Program-made: the position numbers and the translations under genes | DNA from: Ifrita kowaldi | Taxonomy: Eukaryota > Chordata > Aves > Passeriformes > Cinclosomatidae | Reading direction: 5' to 3' | NCBI GenBank assembly: GCA_013398055.1 | Contig: VZRS01014850.1 | Coordinates: 186,001 to 250,000, forward strand | DNA: 64,000 bases | Shown: one piece after another, positions 38,260 through 52,100 of the stretch | Layout: each line of letters opens with the position of its first letter | Position numbering within the stretch: the stretch's first letter is position 1 | Notes under the pieces: model-generated | Databases searched by the model: none | What the model was told of the DNA's origin: nothing | What the model saw: the letters and a program-made list of their open reading frames with translations, nothing else

Positions 38260-40341
38260 CATTTTGAATCTGTGTTTGGCTTTTTTTGGGGGGGAGTAAT
38301 TTACACAGCACTCAATCAGCAGATGTGCTGCTTTGTGTCATTGTGTAGCATCTGCACTTTCTAATGATGTAATTATCTAAATCTAAATTCAGCATTACTG
38401 TCAAAGTCAAGATACTCAGGTGTTAAGGACTTCAATTACTCAATTCTGTTGTGTAAATAGGTCTAAGCAGCTACAAAAATTGTTTCAAATATTCAACAGT
38501 GTTGTCTATTTTTATGTGATATACATATAAAAATACCTCCCACATAAAAAGCACCTGATTATCCAGAGACAGGCACAAAAATACAGAATTTTAGTTATAT
38601 ATGTCTAAATGTCTAAATCATTAAATCTAAATGATTACCATAGCTGGTATATAAAATAGAAGAGAATCTAGATTTTCAAAGTCTTAGTTGCACCTTGTAA
38701 AGAAGGAGCATTGCTGTCCTTTCCTCAGATATCACCAGTTAGAATGCTCTTAACCATTCTGACTTTTCAAAACTAAAAATCATAAGACAGAAGTAATAAT
38801 TCCATTTAATTACACATACTGGCACAAGTCTGATGTCCAGCTTTATCTGGAGACACACATAAACAGCTTTTCTGTGCCTAAACAATCAATAACTAGTTCA
38901 GATAAACTATTCAGATTTTCCTTAGAGAAATGCCATTTAGGTTAAGAAACAGTAGAAGCTGTAATAAATTTACATTAAGAAATTGAAAAATAGGTAATAC
39001 TATTTCAACTCTTTTTTTCTTTTTTTTTCAGGACTGGTTAGAAACATTGTATGAAGTGAGAAATATTAACTAAAAAAGTAACTACAAAATGAAGAAAAGT
39101 ACGAAAATCAGCATTTGGGGTAGTGGTGTGCGTTGGTCTTCCAGTTGTTAACGCGGAGTAGTTGTTACATCACAGATCTCTTGACAGAAGCAGATAGGTC
39201 ACCTAACTTTCACCTTCAAGGTGACATCCGAAAGCTATAGCAGGTTGACAATAATGAGCAAAACATCATTTTCCACAGGTGGGAAAACAGTGAATGTTGG
39301 GGTTGTGTGGACTGCATGTTAGCACCACAAACACTGTAAGCACTGCAAGTCTGTAACTGAAAAATGCAGGACTCTTCTACAGGACTGACCCTGTCTTGAA
39401 ACAGCAGAAACCCACACTGCTTTCACACAGTGATACCACTTCGCAGAATTTACCATGTCTTGTTTGCTTACTTTGAGGTATTATACCATGACAAAGAAGA
39501 GATGAAAATGGGTGCATTTAGCAAATGAACGCATTTGGGTTTTTTCTTGTATCCAGCTGAAGCTTTTAGATCAGTTTTTCTATTTGCTTCATACATCTTA
39601 AAAAAATTAACCTTCCATTTCATCAGTAAACATTAATAAGATAATCTCAGCTTCCTTGTCCTTTTTCAAAGAAATTTGACAGAGAAAAACAGAAAAGCAG
39701 TGCGTCCCAAAGGGAGGCATCATTAAAAATGAAGGTTGAGACAGAAGTTTAATGCAGCATTTTATTTTCCCCTCTAGTGGAGTTAATGCAACCATTGCTG
39801 TTAGTCTTCCTCCCACAGGGCTTGAACAATTTTTGACTTGAACTATCTAAAGTGATACTATGAAAGTTGTGAAATGCTATAGGCCTACATTTTAAAAAAA
39901 GAAAAAACCTTCCAAATCCAGCAAGAAAACACTTATGGGATGTAAGCTTTGTCAGAAAATCTATGCAGAATTCCACTTCTGCTTCTTGGGAAGCATGTGT
40001 CAGAGGGCTCTCTCTTATTAAAAACAAACAAAGAAGCAAAAAGCTACTGAAAGAGATGAAATATTAAGTCACAATCTTCCTTTCCCCAAAAACTTCCCAG
40101 AGATGTGGAGTATTAAAAGGGTTATGAAGGTGAGGTATGAAGACTGGGCCTAACTAAAACAGTACTAAAACAGGGGAAAAAAGAAAAGAAGACAGTTCTG
40201 TTGCTCCATTTCTATTTCTTCTCCACCATCACCTATGCCCATTTCTTCCTTTGTTTCACCTTTATCACAGTTGGGTTTTGGTGCTAATTGCAGAACTCGT
40301 TACATTTATTCTTGTGCTATAGGAAAAAGAGACTTAGTTTT

Positions 40342-40361
40342 ATGTGTGTGTATATATATGT
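40342..40361 (+). repeat. Short (TG)n(TA)n microsatellite
   Basis: Reads atgtgtgtgtatatatatgt. Length is too small to say whether it is polymorphic. Confidence 0.75.
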
Positions 40362-40911
40362 AACCAAAAATTAACAATCATTTGGCATCACACACACTTG
40401 TGCCTGAGTTTCTCCTCATACTCGTACTCGAAGTTAGAGTCGTGTAAATCAACGCAAGAGAAAAGCTAGGCCTACAAACCCTGACTTTCATTTAGAGATG
40501 CAGTGTGAACCTTGCAAAGTTCTCAGATTATGCACGAAGTTTGACCAGTCATCCCCAAACAGTATTTTGATCATTTTTTTCTTTCACAGTCACAGAAAAG
40601 GCTACCTAGAGAAAATAGATCAATATTTGAATTGAATATTCTTGAACTCCTATAAATACATGCTTTAGTAGAGACATTTCTCATCTATAGTCTGACACAG
40701 AAAGGCATTAGAAAAAATTAGACTCGGGCTTTCCACCAATTGCAATGAAATTAACAGCTTTGCTTACAGCTGAAGCTTTGTTTCTAAGTGTTTTGTTCAG
40801 CACTTAATCTTCAGCAGAAAATTTCCTTATTCACACAGATTTAGGGATTTAAAAAGAAGTTTCATTTCTATTTGGTTTCACATTAATTCTGTGTTTCTAG
40901 ATACAATCCTT

Positions 40912-41105
40912 CACATACTTCAAAAAGGGTTGTAAAGCATTGGAACAGACTACCCAGGGAAGTGATAGAGTCACCATTCCTGGAAGTGTTCAAAAAAACA
41001 TGTGGATATGACACCGGAAAACATGGCTGAACAGTGAACACAATGCTGGTGCTGGGTTAACAGCTGAACTTGATGATTTTAAAGGTCTTTTCAAACTTCA
41101 TCAAT
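40912..41105 (+). mobile_element. CR1 LINE 3'-end fragment
   Basis: The sequence contains gcattggaacagactaccca, then gaagtgatagagtcaccatt followed by cctggaagtgttcaaa, then the untranslated tail acatgtggatatgacac, gctgggttaacagctgaact and gatgattttaaaggtctttt. These match the end of the CR1 coding region (HWNRLPREV, SLEVFK) and its 3' tail. It is truncated at the 5' end, and its end near 41105 is degraded. A small deletion or drift breaks the coding frame after VQK. Confidence 0.75.
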
Positions 41106-44100
41106 AATATTATTCAAATCAAAGCAATCTGAAGGTAATAAGAATCCTTATTTTACTACCATTTTAAGATTTCTGTTTTCCATGTTTCCACTTTGCTTGA
41201 TTAGAATAAAATGAAGGGGACTGATTGTTTGGGGTTTTTTAAAATTTGTGCTAATTCTAATTTCAAGTTACTATAATCTTTTTGCTTTCTCTGTGTAACC
41301 GATGGATAGCGTTTTATTAGTAATTATTACTTAATTAATGCTGCCTTCCAAACCTAAAGTTGACTGTCTCCTAGCCATAACTCAAGGGAAGTGTCACACA
41401 TACCAAGACGTCTTTAGAAGAGATGTACTCTTCTAAATGAAGAGTGCCACGTCTGTCATTACAATTAAACTGCCAAAAGAAAGTTATATACAGACCAGCT
41501 CTTGCATCTGAACTGAACACATCTAAATACGTTATTTCAGCATTAACTTCATTTTGCTTATGGATTCTGATATCTGGCATTGCATAACCCAAACAGAGGT
41601 AACCTTCAAAGTAAGCATGTAATGAAATTAGAGTTTAAATAGTTTTAATGATTCTGCAATTGTCTTTCCCTTGAATAGTACTTTTTGTTTTGTTTTCACC
41701 ATTTTTAAGCAGCAAAAGTCTCTTTAGGATAAAAACAGATACACTAAAAAAATCAAGTATGCTCTTAACTAAAGGATAACAGCTGACTTGAAAAAGCATT
41801 TGTGGATAAAACACCATATAACAAATATCACAATTTTTCGATGCTAAAAACACTTTGCAGATCTGTATTGTTTCATGTCAATAAGGAGTGGAAAGCTTTC
41901 ATGAATTTTTTATTACTCTCACAATCAAATAAAATATATCTCATTTTTGTTCGTGTTGCCCAGTTAATGATTTTTCTTGAGAACATATTAGGGATCACTG
42001 AGCCTGATGCTGAGATTGTGGAAGCTTATCTTTGTACTATGTAACACACACATCACTTTCTGAACAGGTGTAGTTACTGTATTTTATATAAAGTCTCTGA
42101 AATAGGTGGTCTGGTTTATGGATATAAACATGACAATGATCAAAAGATAACATCTAACACTTCAAAATATGGACTTTCAACCTGTCAACTAGTATGTGCC
42201 GCAGAGCAACTTCGGGTATATCTATCACCTCACCATAGACTATGTAAACTGACAGTTTTCATTCTATATGTCTCCACAGATAAATGAAGGGAGGTAGTGT
42301 AAAATTTCAAAATATGTAATCTGCAAAATGGATACAATTCTTGTCTATTTGTAGAAGAGTTACACCCACATCTGCTATTTGTATTTTCCTCCTTTCAAAC
42401 TTTGACTTTAAAGTAAATACGCTTCCAGTCTCTAAAAACAAATACTGAATGAAAAAAGGACATTATAGCTTGTCTTTTGGGGTATTTCTCTTTAGGGGGA
42501 TTCTCATCTCATACCGTAATAAAATGCTCTGCCCCACCATATATTTTGTAAAGTTTCTGCACAGCCTTGAAGCCATACAGGTTCAGCTGGTTTATGGAGA
42601 AGGAGCCATGTTCTCCTTCCAAGAAGTTTTACCTTGCCAGAGAGGAAATTCCAAGAGTACAGCAAGAGCAGAGAATCTTTCAGTGACTGAATTAAACTAA
42701 CATCTGCATATTGAAAAGACCCTTAACTGTGAAAGAAAATTACATATGTTCGTTAAGAAAATGTGTGAATTTTTACCAATAGCACTTAATATACCCACAG
42801 ATCTCTAAAATAATAAATTAGGGAAAAGGGCCAAATTTTCCTCAAAACTACTGAAGAAATCATTACATTCAAATTCTTCCTTAATATAATGGAAAAACCA
42901 ATTTTCAAAATACCTTACCTTATCATATGATCTATTTTTTTAGAATAAAATCAGTTCCAGTTTCAAATGTAATATTTGAGTTACCCCTGTTAAAGGACAG
43001 TAGCAGCAGTGCTGGTTAACAGAACTACAGCAACAGGAATGTAATGCAGGATAAGGCGAGGACAACGTATCTATTGTGGAAACATATTTGTTTCAATATT
43101 CAAATTGCTAAACAACAGGTGCAAAAGTCAAACAAGTTAATAAATAAGAGTAGATACATTAAATGCGAATAAAAAGTAACCCCCTGACATGTGATACTGC
43201 TATTACAGTTCTAGAGAAAAAATGTTGGGAAATTATGTCAGAAACAGGGTGTGTATATAAATATGTATACTTATGTGTACTAACACTAACAAAGCAACAG
43301 CCAAGTTCACATGCAAATCAGATAGAAGACAAGCATTTGTTCAAAGCATTTAATCTTTGGAAAGGTGTCAGCTACCCTGTTAAGAATGGGAAAATCGTAT
43401 CTGCATAATACTGCTTAAGATATCATTGCAAAACAAGTTTATCTGCTGTAATATTCTTGTTGTTTCAGAAAAACAGGAACACAGTGGTAACACTACAATA
43501 AAGTACTAGTTGTTGTATAGAAATAATTGGAGCTATAAACAAGTATCCTCAGTTCTTATTTTTGTATTAAATAGAAATTAAATCCACAAATTCATTTAAG
43601 AAACTCTAGAAACAAACTCATATATAAATTTCATCTTAGTTGGTTGCTTGAAATAGCAGGCACAGATTTGATTTAGATAAAATTCCCTCCATTTTAGTTT
43701 CTTATATCGAACAACACCACGGTAAAGAAATTATTGTTTTGAAAAAAGATATTCCCTTTTCATACATGAGAGAAAATGCACAAATACAATTGTACTAATG
43801 CTATCAGATTACTTAGTGGATTTGGTCAAACTCTATTGTACTTCTGTAAACTGATTTAGTCGAAAAGTAATGTACAAGAAATTCATAGAAAACTTATGTA
43901 CTGTGTAATAAGTAATACTGCATATTTTATATGCACTGAAAAATGGTGACAAAATCTCTAGTGATTCAGTGTGACTGAAATCTGCATACTAGTACCAGAC
44001 TTTTCTCATTGTAAGTAACTAGACACACAAAGCAAATGTTCAAAAATCCCTGCCTAGAAATAAAAAGCACATATTAATTACTATTATTCTTGAAGTCTTC

Positions 44101-44489
44101 TTGTATCCATAGGCATACAAAACCAATTTAGAGACTGAAATCTGTAGAAAAAGCAGTACATTGGAAAGAAGATTGTACTGTGACATGTACCCCACTGTGT
44201 AAATGGATGACACTTTTAAGGATTTGTGAATTTACTCAGGCTTAACCAAAATTTGCCTCTAGACCTTGACTGAAAAGGGAAGAAGAGGAAAAAAAAAGGT
44301 GAAAAAGAGGTTCATATTACCCTAACTTTGAGATTATTTTCAAGTTAGGCAGTTTTCAGAGCTTCCTACCAGTGACAAGTAACCTGAATTTAGTCTGTCA
44401 TCTAACTTGGAGATTGAATTCTATCATTTACAACCAAGGAGTACCACAACATTCACATAATAGAGACAAGAAATGTTATTGCAGCTGTC

Positions 44490-44537
44490 ATTATTATTAT
44501 TACTACCAGTGCTACTACTATTACTTTTATTATTACT
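44490..44537 (+). repeat. Imperfect (ATT)n/(ACT)n trinucleotide repeat
   Basis: Contains attattattattactaccag and, after tgctactactattacttt, tattattactcc. On the minus strand it yields serine- and asparagine-rich low-complexity frames, which explains the open frame around 44424-44675. Confidence 0.8.
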
Positions 44538-46144
44538 CCTGTTCTTAGAAAAGAGTGGGGTTAAATAGTAACAGTAATTTTGTTTCCAAAACATTCCAGA
44601 AGCCCCGAAAAAGCAATATATTGCATGCTTTCCAGAAAGAATTACTCTGCAAATAACCTTGACAATGAAACTCAATCTTTACTTCTCTTCTTTTACTACA
44701 TACCCTATCTAATAAAGGGGAAGTCGTGAGAATGGACATGAAATTGTCTTTTAGAAATTAAAAAATAACCCTTAAATTGGATAAATCTTAAGATGTTAAA
44801 AGTCATTGGCACTATAGCTGTCTTGCTTTTTTTAGACTTGTAAATATGGATGTTCTTTGCATCTGGGTTAACAGGGGCTATTCCTGGATTCTGTTTTGTT
44901 TTAAAGGAAAACATGAATACAAAAAATTCTCAATTCCACACTTCTCAGAAGTTATTAATCCATTAGATGTATTGGCAGGAAATAAAATGAACAGCACTTA
45001 GATACAGATTATCACTTTTATAAATGGATAACCTTATTTTGCCTTCCAACTTTGCCCATTCTGTTGTCAGGAGAGATAGTCAAGATCCTCTTACAAATAT
45101 TGAAAATACATTTTTGAAGACTCAGATAGTAAATGTTTAAAAAAATTTAATTACCAAAATTCTCCGAGATGCAAAGCAATCCCGTGCATTTAGCTTTTGT
45201 GAATGCTAAGAGCTAAGGAATATTTTCGGCCTTGTAATAAGTGAGACAATATACCAGCCTGTAAATTGCAACATGGCCACTTGTGCATACACTACACATA
45301 ACATTAACACTGGACTGGAATAAATAGGAAACGGCTGGGAAGCAAGGGTACATGACAGGCTGCTCATTAAGAGCTCCCTTTTTGTTAAATTAATGATTCT
45401 TTAAAACTCTAAGGAACTGTCACTATGCCAATTCAAAACTTTAGTGACTTCAATAAATGCCCTGACCAATTAAAATTACTTTGAGTCCTACCTGGGAATA
45501 AAAATCTTCACTAAAAGCTGTTAACCACAGCTAATTCAGCAAGGATACACTGCTGTGTGAGAGTAAACAGAAACTGCAAGGAACCCTGATAACTATCTCC
45601 AAGAAACAGGTTATCTAGTTACATTTGTAGGTCAGCTGAAGTGTGTTGTAAAACTTCAAAGCAGTTTCATCTTTTCTGACTAGTAAGAGGTTTAAACAAA
45701 TCTGTTATACTCCAAAAATCCACCAAGACAAATGGTCAAGAATTTGGGGACTTCATTTGAGATCAAATACCTGATGTATGGCCAGCTTCACAGTATCACA
45801 AGTCCTTCGAAAACAGTATCAGTAATTTGCAAAGACACACAAATGAAGGTGGAAGTTTGTTACTTAATATGAACTTACACCACTTATACCAAATACATTG
45901 CTTACATTTATTCTGAGGAGATGGGAATATGAAGAGGCTTCTTCTGGAAGGGCCTGTCAAGTTTAAGAATAATCTAAACAACTTTTTTCAATCCCTTGAA
46001 GAATGCTTTTTATTTGGGTACAGTATGTGTCAACAGAGACAAGATGGGTGTACCCAAACTTCAAACTATTCTAAGTAACAGAAATGAACTCATTAAGAAG
46101 AGAACATTTTACTTTAATGGCCTTAATTCTCATGTTCAGTAAAT

Positions 46145-46620
46145 TAGTGTGTGCCAGCAAAGTGAATTACACCCTGTTCTCAGAGTCTTCACTCCTGAAA
46201 ATAAAGCTGATCTGACCTTAGAGAAGGTAGGGACAGCCTTCCTAGGCCTGAATGAGTGCCCAGGCTTCAGAGGTATCCCTGAAGCATATTGGCAGGCTCA
46301 GTCTCAGTCTCAGATCCTGAACAGGTGCCAGAGGGCAACAAGAATTTGAAGAAGAGGAACTGGAAAAGATTTAAATGTGAAAGGCCTGACACTAAAACAT
46401 ACTGAGAAAAGTGAGATCACCTCACTAAGTCATGTTCCTTACCAGGCAGTGGGGGACAACTGTGGCATGGCACAGACACTTCTATTTCTAGAGGCTTCTT
46501 ACCCATTTGTTGGCTCAGATCAACCCCTCTGGTTTTCACGGGGAGAGCTTCTAATTACAAGGCATGAGCTCAGGTGCATTTCAGGTGCTGAGAGCAGAGA
46601 TTCTGGCTATAAATTGAGAA
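46145..46620. other. GC-richer intronic patch, unassigned
   Basis: Contains gcctgaatgagtgcccaggc, then ggctcagtctcagtctcaga. Two adjacent plus frames (46149-46349 and 46377-46637) show no recognisable domain. The composition hints at a decayed repeat whose family I cannot name. Confidence 0.3.
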
Positions 46621-48424
46621 ACCAATCTATATCTTAACTGGGTGTAATCTTCTACCATTACACAGTTCTAAGGGACTAAGAAAAAGGCAGATAAAAAAAG
46701 CCTTAGCAGAATAAATTTGCAAGTCCACATGTGCCAGGTTTGTTATGAACAGTACACCAAACAATTCCTGACCTGTGAAGGTCACAAGCAGGTTAGTAAA
46801 TTTATTATTCCATTTTTTCCTCAGGGGAAAGAGAGACCAAAAACATAAAAAGAAAATTATCATGATAAGGACAAATACTTTAAAAAGTAAGTAGGTCTGA
46901 TTTAAAAAAAAAACCAAAAACAACACTAAACTTTATTTTAATTAATATTTTAAATCAGGACAGAATGACAAAATTAAAGATGTGGGTGGACACACCAACT
47001 TTATCCATGTATGAGCACAGAACACCCTCAGTAGATATAGCTGAAGCTAAAGCACATACCATGTAGCAAACATTTCTGATATATACCATTTCAACATATA
47101 CATTAAAAATAAGCATATACTGCAATTCATGCTGAACAAAACACTATCACTGCTACGCTGTCACTTTGCTACAAATCTCCTTGCAAAGGGTCAAATATAG
47201 GAATCTAGATTCAAATCTGAGCATAAGCTAACTTTATGTTGCATATCTCAGCAAAAGAGTTGAGGAACACTCAGAAACTCTTCTCAGCAGAAAATTCTCC
47301 AGTTTAGTATCCACAAGTGGGTATATATTTAGCCCATTATTTGGGTGTTCTTTTACCTCATCATCAAAACATGCTGCCATGGTATGACCTTCTGGAGCAC
47401 AGTCTATAGTAAATATTTTCCTTCAAAGCTATTTCTCATCACACAATACTGATGGGGACTTTTTTTCTCAATAGTCCTCTAAGTAGAATTTCACCAGACA
47501 TATGTCATACAACCATTTCTTGGTGTGCATTAGATAATGTCAGATATGATAAAAAATTTTTTTCAGAACAGAAATATTTGGTCAGCTACAAGAATGGGAT
47601 GTTTAAACAGCAGCTCTCAAAACAGATGTGGTTTCTATTATTGTCCTTCTGCCATCTGACACTAAAATCAGGTCCAATTTATTTAGATTATTACTTGTTC
47701 AATGCTAAAAATGTCATGCTCAACAAATATAAATGCTATCTGTTCAGAAGAATTTATATTCTAAAGGCAAATTCACAGAATATGATCACATACCTCTTTC
47801 CCTTACCCTTTTCTATTTCTCTACCACTAAATCTTCCTTGATGGTTTCTGACTTATTAAATGAGTTGGTTTACTCACTCAGTAGAATTAACTATGTTAAA
47901 AGCAAGAGAGATCTTGCAGTCTTGTATTGGGGCTGAATTTCTGACTCTGAGAATACTTCATTCCTCAATTACTCAATGAATTAATATGCAAGGTTTATCT
48001 AAGAAGCACACACTGAACATTCCCATGCATTACTGCAGTTGCTCTAGATTATCTTTCCCCACCTCTAAAGCAAAGAGTGATAAAATTCTCAGTGTGCTTT
48101 CCCTGTGGATATAATGTTTCTATCAAACAGATGGGTGGATTTCTTCAATCTTTCTAACAAGAATTAATGGAAATTAAAAAAGGATTTATTGACTAGTGGC
48201 AGATGGCTGAAGGATTTTGCTTAGGTACAACTCATGTAAATTACAAAAAAAGCAAATTCAACCTCTTGCTGTGGACAAGAGGTTACTTCTGCATTAAATT
48301 AGGAGCATTCTTCACTGGTGAAAGGAAGTAAACACTTTCCTTTTTACAGCTGAACATTGCTTAATCCAAAAGTCATGTGCTTGGGAACACTAGGCCAAGG
48401 AAATATGAAATTTGCTTTCTATTT

Positions 48425-49125
48425 TACAGGGTCACAGAATGGGTAAGTTTGGAAGGGATCACAGTTGGTCACAATTGGTCCAACCTCCCTGCTCAAGCAG
48501 GGTCATCCCAGAGCACATGGCACAGGATCGCATCCAGACAGTTCTTTAATATCTCCAGTGAGGGAGACTCCACAACCTCTCTGGACAACCTGTTCCAGGG
48601 CTCGCTCACCTGCACAGTAAAAAAGTTGTTCTTCATATTCAGGTGGAACTTCCTGGGCATCAGTTTCTGCCCCATTGCCTCTTGTCCTATTGCTCGGCAC
48701 CACTGAGCAGAGCCTGGCTCCATCCTCTGACACCTTCCCTTCAGACACTGACAGACATTGATGAGGTCCCCTCTCAGTTGTCTCTTTTCATGGCTGAACA
48801 GCCCCAGCTCCCTCAGCCTTTCCTGATAAGAGAGATGCTCCAGTCTCTCAATCATCTTTGTTGCCCTCCACCGGACCTGCTCCAGGAGCTCCATGTCTTT
48901 CTCGTCCTGAGAAGCCCAGAGCTGGACACAATATTCCAGATGTGCCTCACCAGAGCTGAGCAGAGGGGCAGGATCACCTCCCTTGACCTTCTGGAATGCT
49001 CTTCCTAACGTGCCCCAGGACACCATTGGCCTCTTGGCCACAAAGGGCCCTGCTGACTCACGGACAGCTCGTTGTCCACCAGGACCCCCAGGTCCTTCTC
49101 CAGAGAGCTGCTTTTCCATGCCTGT
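48425..49125 (-). mobile_element. 5'-truncated CR1 LINE, best-preserved copy in the window
   Basis: On the minus strand a coherent CR1 reverse-transcriptase C-terminus runs from about 48942 to the stop at about 48493: HLEYCVQLWAS, MIERLEHLSYQERLRELGLF, EKRQLRGDLINVCQCLKG, then KNNFFTVQVSEPWNRLSREV and ESPSLEILK. About 65 bp of 3' tail follow, ending near ccattctgtgaccc at 48425-48438. Upstream of 48942 the expected sequence (EKDLGVLVDNELSVSQQ, then REVILPLCSALVR) is present but in other frames, so at least one or two frameshifts have killed it. The methionine opening the long frame at 49119 is therefore not a real start. The local GC content is clearly above the surrounding intron. The antisense plus-strand frame at 48643-49008 is a shadow. 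Confidence 0.93.
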
Positions 49126-52100
49126 GTAAAATCTAACAGCTCTGGGTCTAAAAACACTGGGACTGAAATTTTAGAACACAGTTTGATTTTTATGTATTCA
49201 CAGTAATTTATTACTACGCAGATAATTGATCTCTTCTTTGATAAAAATTATATTTGGAAAGAAAATATTATCTCTGCAAAGATAAAGAATATTTATAAAC
49301 CCAAAATCAATTTAAGTAGATTCTATAAAATATTTTAATAATAACTACATTTTTTTATCATTCACAAAGGTCTTGATAACCTAATATAATATTAAGTTAC
49401 AAGCTCTGAAGCCTCAGAAATTATACATAAAAAAGACAATAATTTATTTATAGGTCCCCATTAAATGTTTATGTTTCTTGAGCTAAAAAAACCTGAACTC
49501 TTCTATTTTATGTTGTTGTAATTACTGAAACTCATCAGAGAGCTAATCTTTGTTTCTGGTGAAAAAACAAAGCAATTAAAAATATATTCTGTCAAGACAT
49601 AATAGTATTTAACCTATATCTGCATTTTAATATGACTTCTATTTTAATATGTTTCTTATGATCCATTTAATTTTTAAAAGCACACTGGAAACAGGATAAG
49701 ATGATAGTTTGGGGCACTAGTTTACTGCTTGCTTTTTTTTCCTCCAGAACAATAACCTAGATATTTGTGTAATCTATTTGAAATCTGTTCTCTTACTAAA
49801 AAACCCTCTATGCAAACAGTTAAAATTATAATTACTAGGGTATTTCAGCTCTATCTAGATGTAATATTGGCTGCAATTCCAAAATGTTAATGGATTTTCA
49901 TGTTATAGGCTTTATGTGCAGCCAGCCTTTGTCAGCCCCGAGAGAAATTGCAAAACCAACCTTAAGTGACCTCTAATTGTTGCCTCATCATACAATATAA
50001 TTACTGGTAAATATCCAAAACTAGCAACACTGTTCCCAAATTTTACCAGTTCCTAAAAGTATTAATGTAGATATTATCAACATGCATATATTATCAAACC
50101 TACCCAAGCCTACTCAGAAATTTTAAAAAGAGTTTACGCGTTGCATGATTTGCTGGTAGATGAGTACGTTCTCAAGAACGGCGTGCAGTTTAGAAAGTAG
50201 TCAACCCCGACTACAAGCCCAATGTGTACTCAGAAGGAGTTTTCTTTAGTAATGCAACACAGGTACTTGAATGGCTATACATGTAGGTAAACTAAACGAC
50301 ATGACCCATCATGCGTTTATTAAAAACAGCTTTCCTACAGCTCAGTCACTGTTAATATTGCTGCTCTGTTGAAAACAGTAGCAATTTTGCTTTACGTATT
50401 TAGTCTACAAATCCAACAGGAATGCAATAACCTCATGAAAAGGCAATTAAATTGAGAAAAAAATACAACCCTACTTTTCACTTATCACATTAAAATATTG
50501 TAACACAAACATCCATACACACAGAGAAATTATAGCTTTGGCAGAAAACACAAACTTCTACAAACTTAGCCAACCAAACAAAGCACCAGTTTATGCAACT
50601 ACTTTAAATTCTTAGTGGCTCAATGGGCAAAACACAATTAGTGAAGTCAATAATTTGTCACATATGCTTGCTGCTGGTAGATTACAAAGCCATCTTCCAT
50701 GTCCTGTTCTTAGCCCACAGCGAGAGCTATAGTGTTAGAAAATTTATGCAGAATTGGTTTGTGAAAAATGCAGCTAGAAAATTAAGAATTAAATCCCACT
50801 ACCATGATGTGAAGATACGTGTTCCCAAGTCTAACTGAAATTCCACATATTTAAAGTCCAAATAATTTAACTCAAAAACTTAGACTTTCCTGCTATCTTT
50901 TAAGTATAGCTAAAAACAAGTCTATACCTTTTATTTCGTATTTATTATGAGCTTCAATGATTTAAAAATTAAGAAAGTGGGAAGTGAAGCAGCTGAAATA
51001 TTTAATGCTTAATTGGACTTAATGAACTTTAAATGAGTTTTTAAAGAAGTGTGTGTGGGATGGTAGCCTGAATTCTGCTCCACACTAAAAATATATTTTC
51101 ACAGAACATTCATACTGAATGCAACCAGCTTATCCTTTGAAAGGTGTGTTGGCATTCTAATGATTTTTCACTGTAACAATCTAAATAGATCACTTTTCTC
51201 ACTTGAATATTTGCATTTTAAAAAGTCAAGTCCTTCTGTAATTTACTGTTATAAAATGTGACAACTATTTGTATTAAATTGTGATTAGTCCAACTAAGAG
51301 AAAACAGAACATGTAGGTTCCGTCCATAAGGTAGAGTTCTTCAGAAGGTACCAAATATAAGATGCAATATATCTTTTGTTATACCGTGAAAAAAATAAAA
51401 TAAAGTGATAAGTACAAGCCAACTCTATCTAATTTATACACAAACCTTGATTTATTTTTTTTTAATCAATAAATCCAAAAATCTTTTTTCAATAGAGCAA
51501 GCCTGCCTATTAACTATTTGGAACAGATTAGTTTATGAGCAAGTCACTGACCATGAAGTTTGAAAAGAGAAGCATAGGAAAATGATACAAAGGAACAAAA
51601 TTATATTTTTAATATAAACCAGCAACATGAGTTTTTTGAAACCATTCTTTCAACCTATTTGATGCTAGCAAAACCAAGCATCAATTAGCTAAAGTTCTTT
51701 ATAACTCCCAATTAAAGTTAATTGAATTAATAAATTGAAAGAAAAATTCAACACAAAGAACTGTTTTCATTGAATCTCTGCTGGTAAGAACTACAGGGTG
51801 TAGCTTTTTCAAGAAAAAAATATGACAGTATTTATGGGAAAAAGTAATTTATCTTGCACTGAGTCCTCAGTAAAAATACTCGAGAAATATTTCCACATGC
51901 ACAGCAATATCCTTTAAACTTTCCTAAGAATTTCCAAACCTCCTGAAAACATATTTTCATTTCTTTCCCGTTCTCTTTTAATCTCTCTTATATTTTGTAT
52001 TCTTCCTTTTATTCTAAGTAGCATATTCCTCCTCCTCTCAATCTTTATATTAGAATTAAATGGTGTCCACAGTATGTCTTAAAGAACACTTTGCATTGCA

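Noticed and set aside
41371..41592. 73-codon minus-strand frame with balanced composition
   Set aside because: I tested it as a possible upstream exon of the follistatin-like gene, but it has no Kazal cysteine pattern and no proper acceptor and donor in frame.
42449..42700. 83-codon plus-strand frame with a plausible-looking middle
   Set aside because: Strand is opposite to the gene, no family motif, no convincing splice sites.
47452..47841. 129-codon plus-strand frame
   Set aside because: No domain or compositional support; the residue make-up reflects AT-rich intron.
48643..49008. 121-codon plus-strand frame over the CR1
   Set aside because: It is the antisense shadow of the CR1 reverse-transcriptase region.
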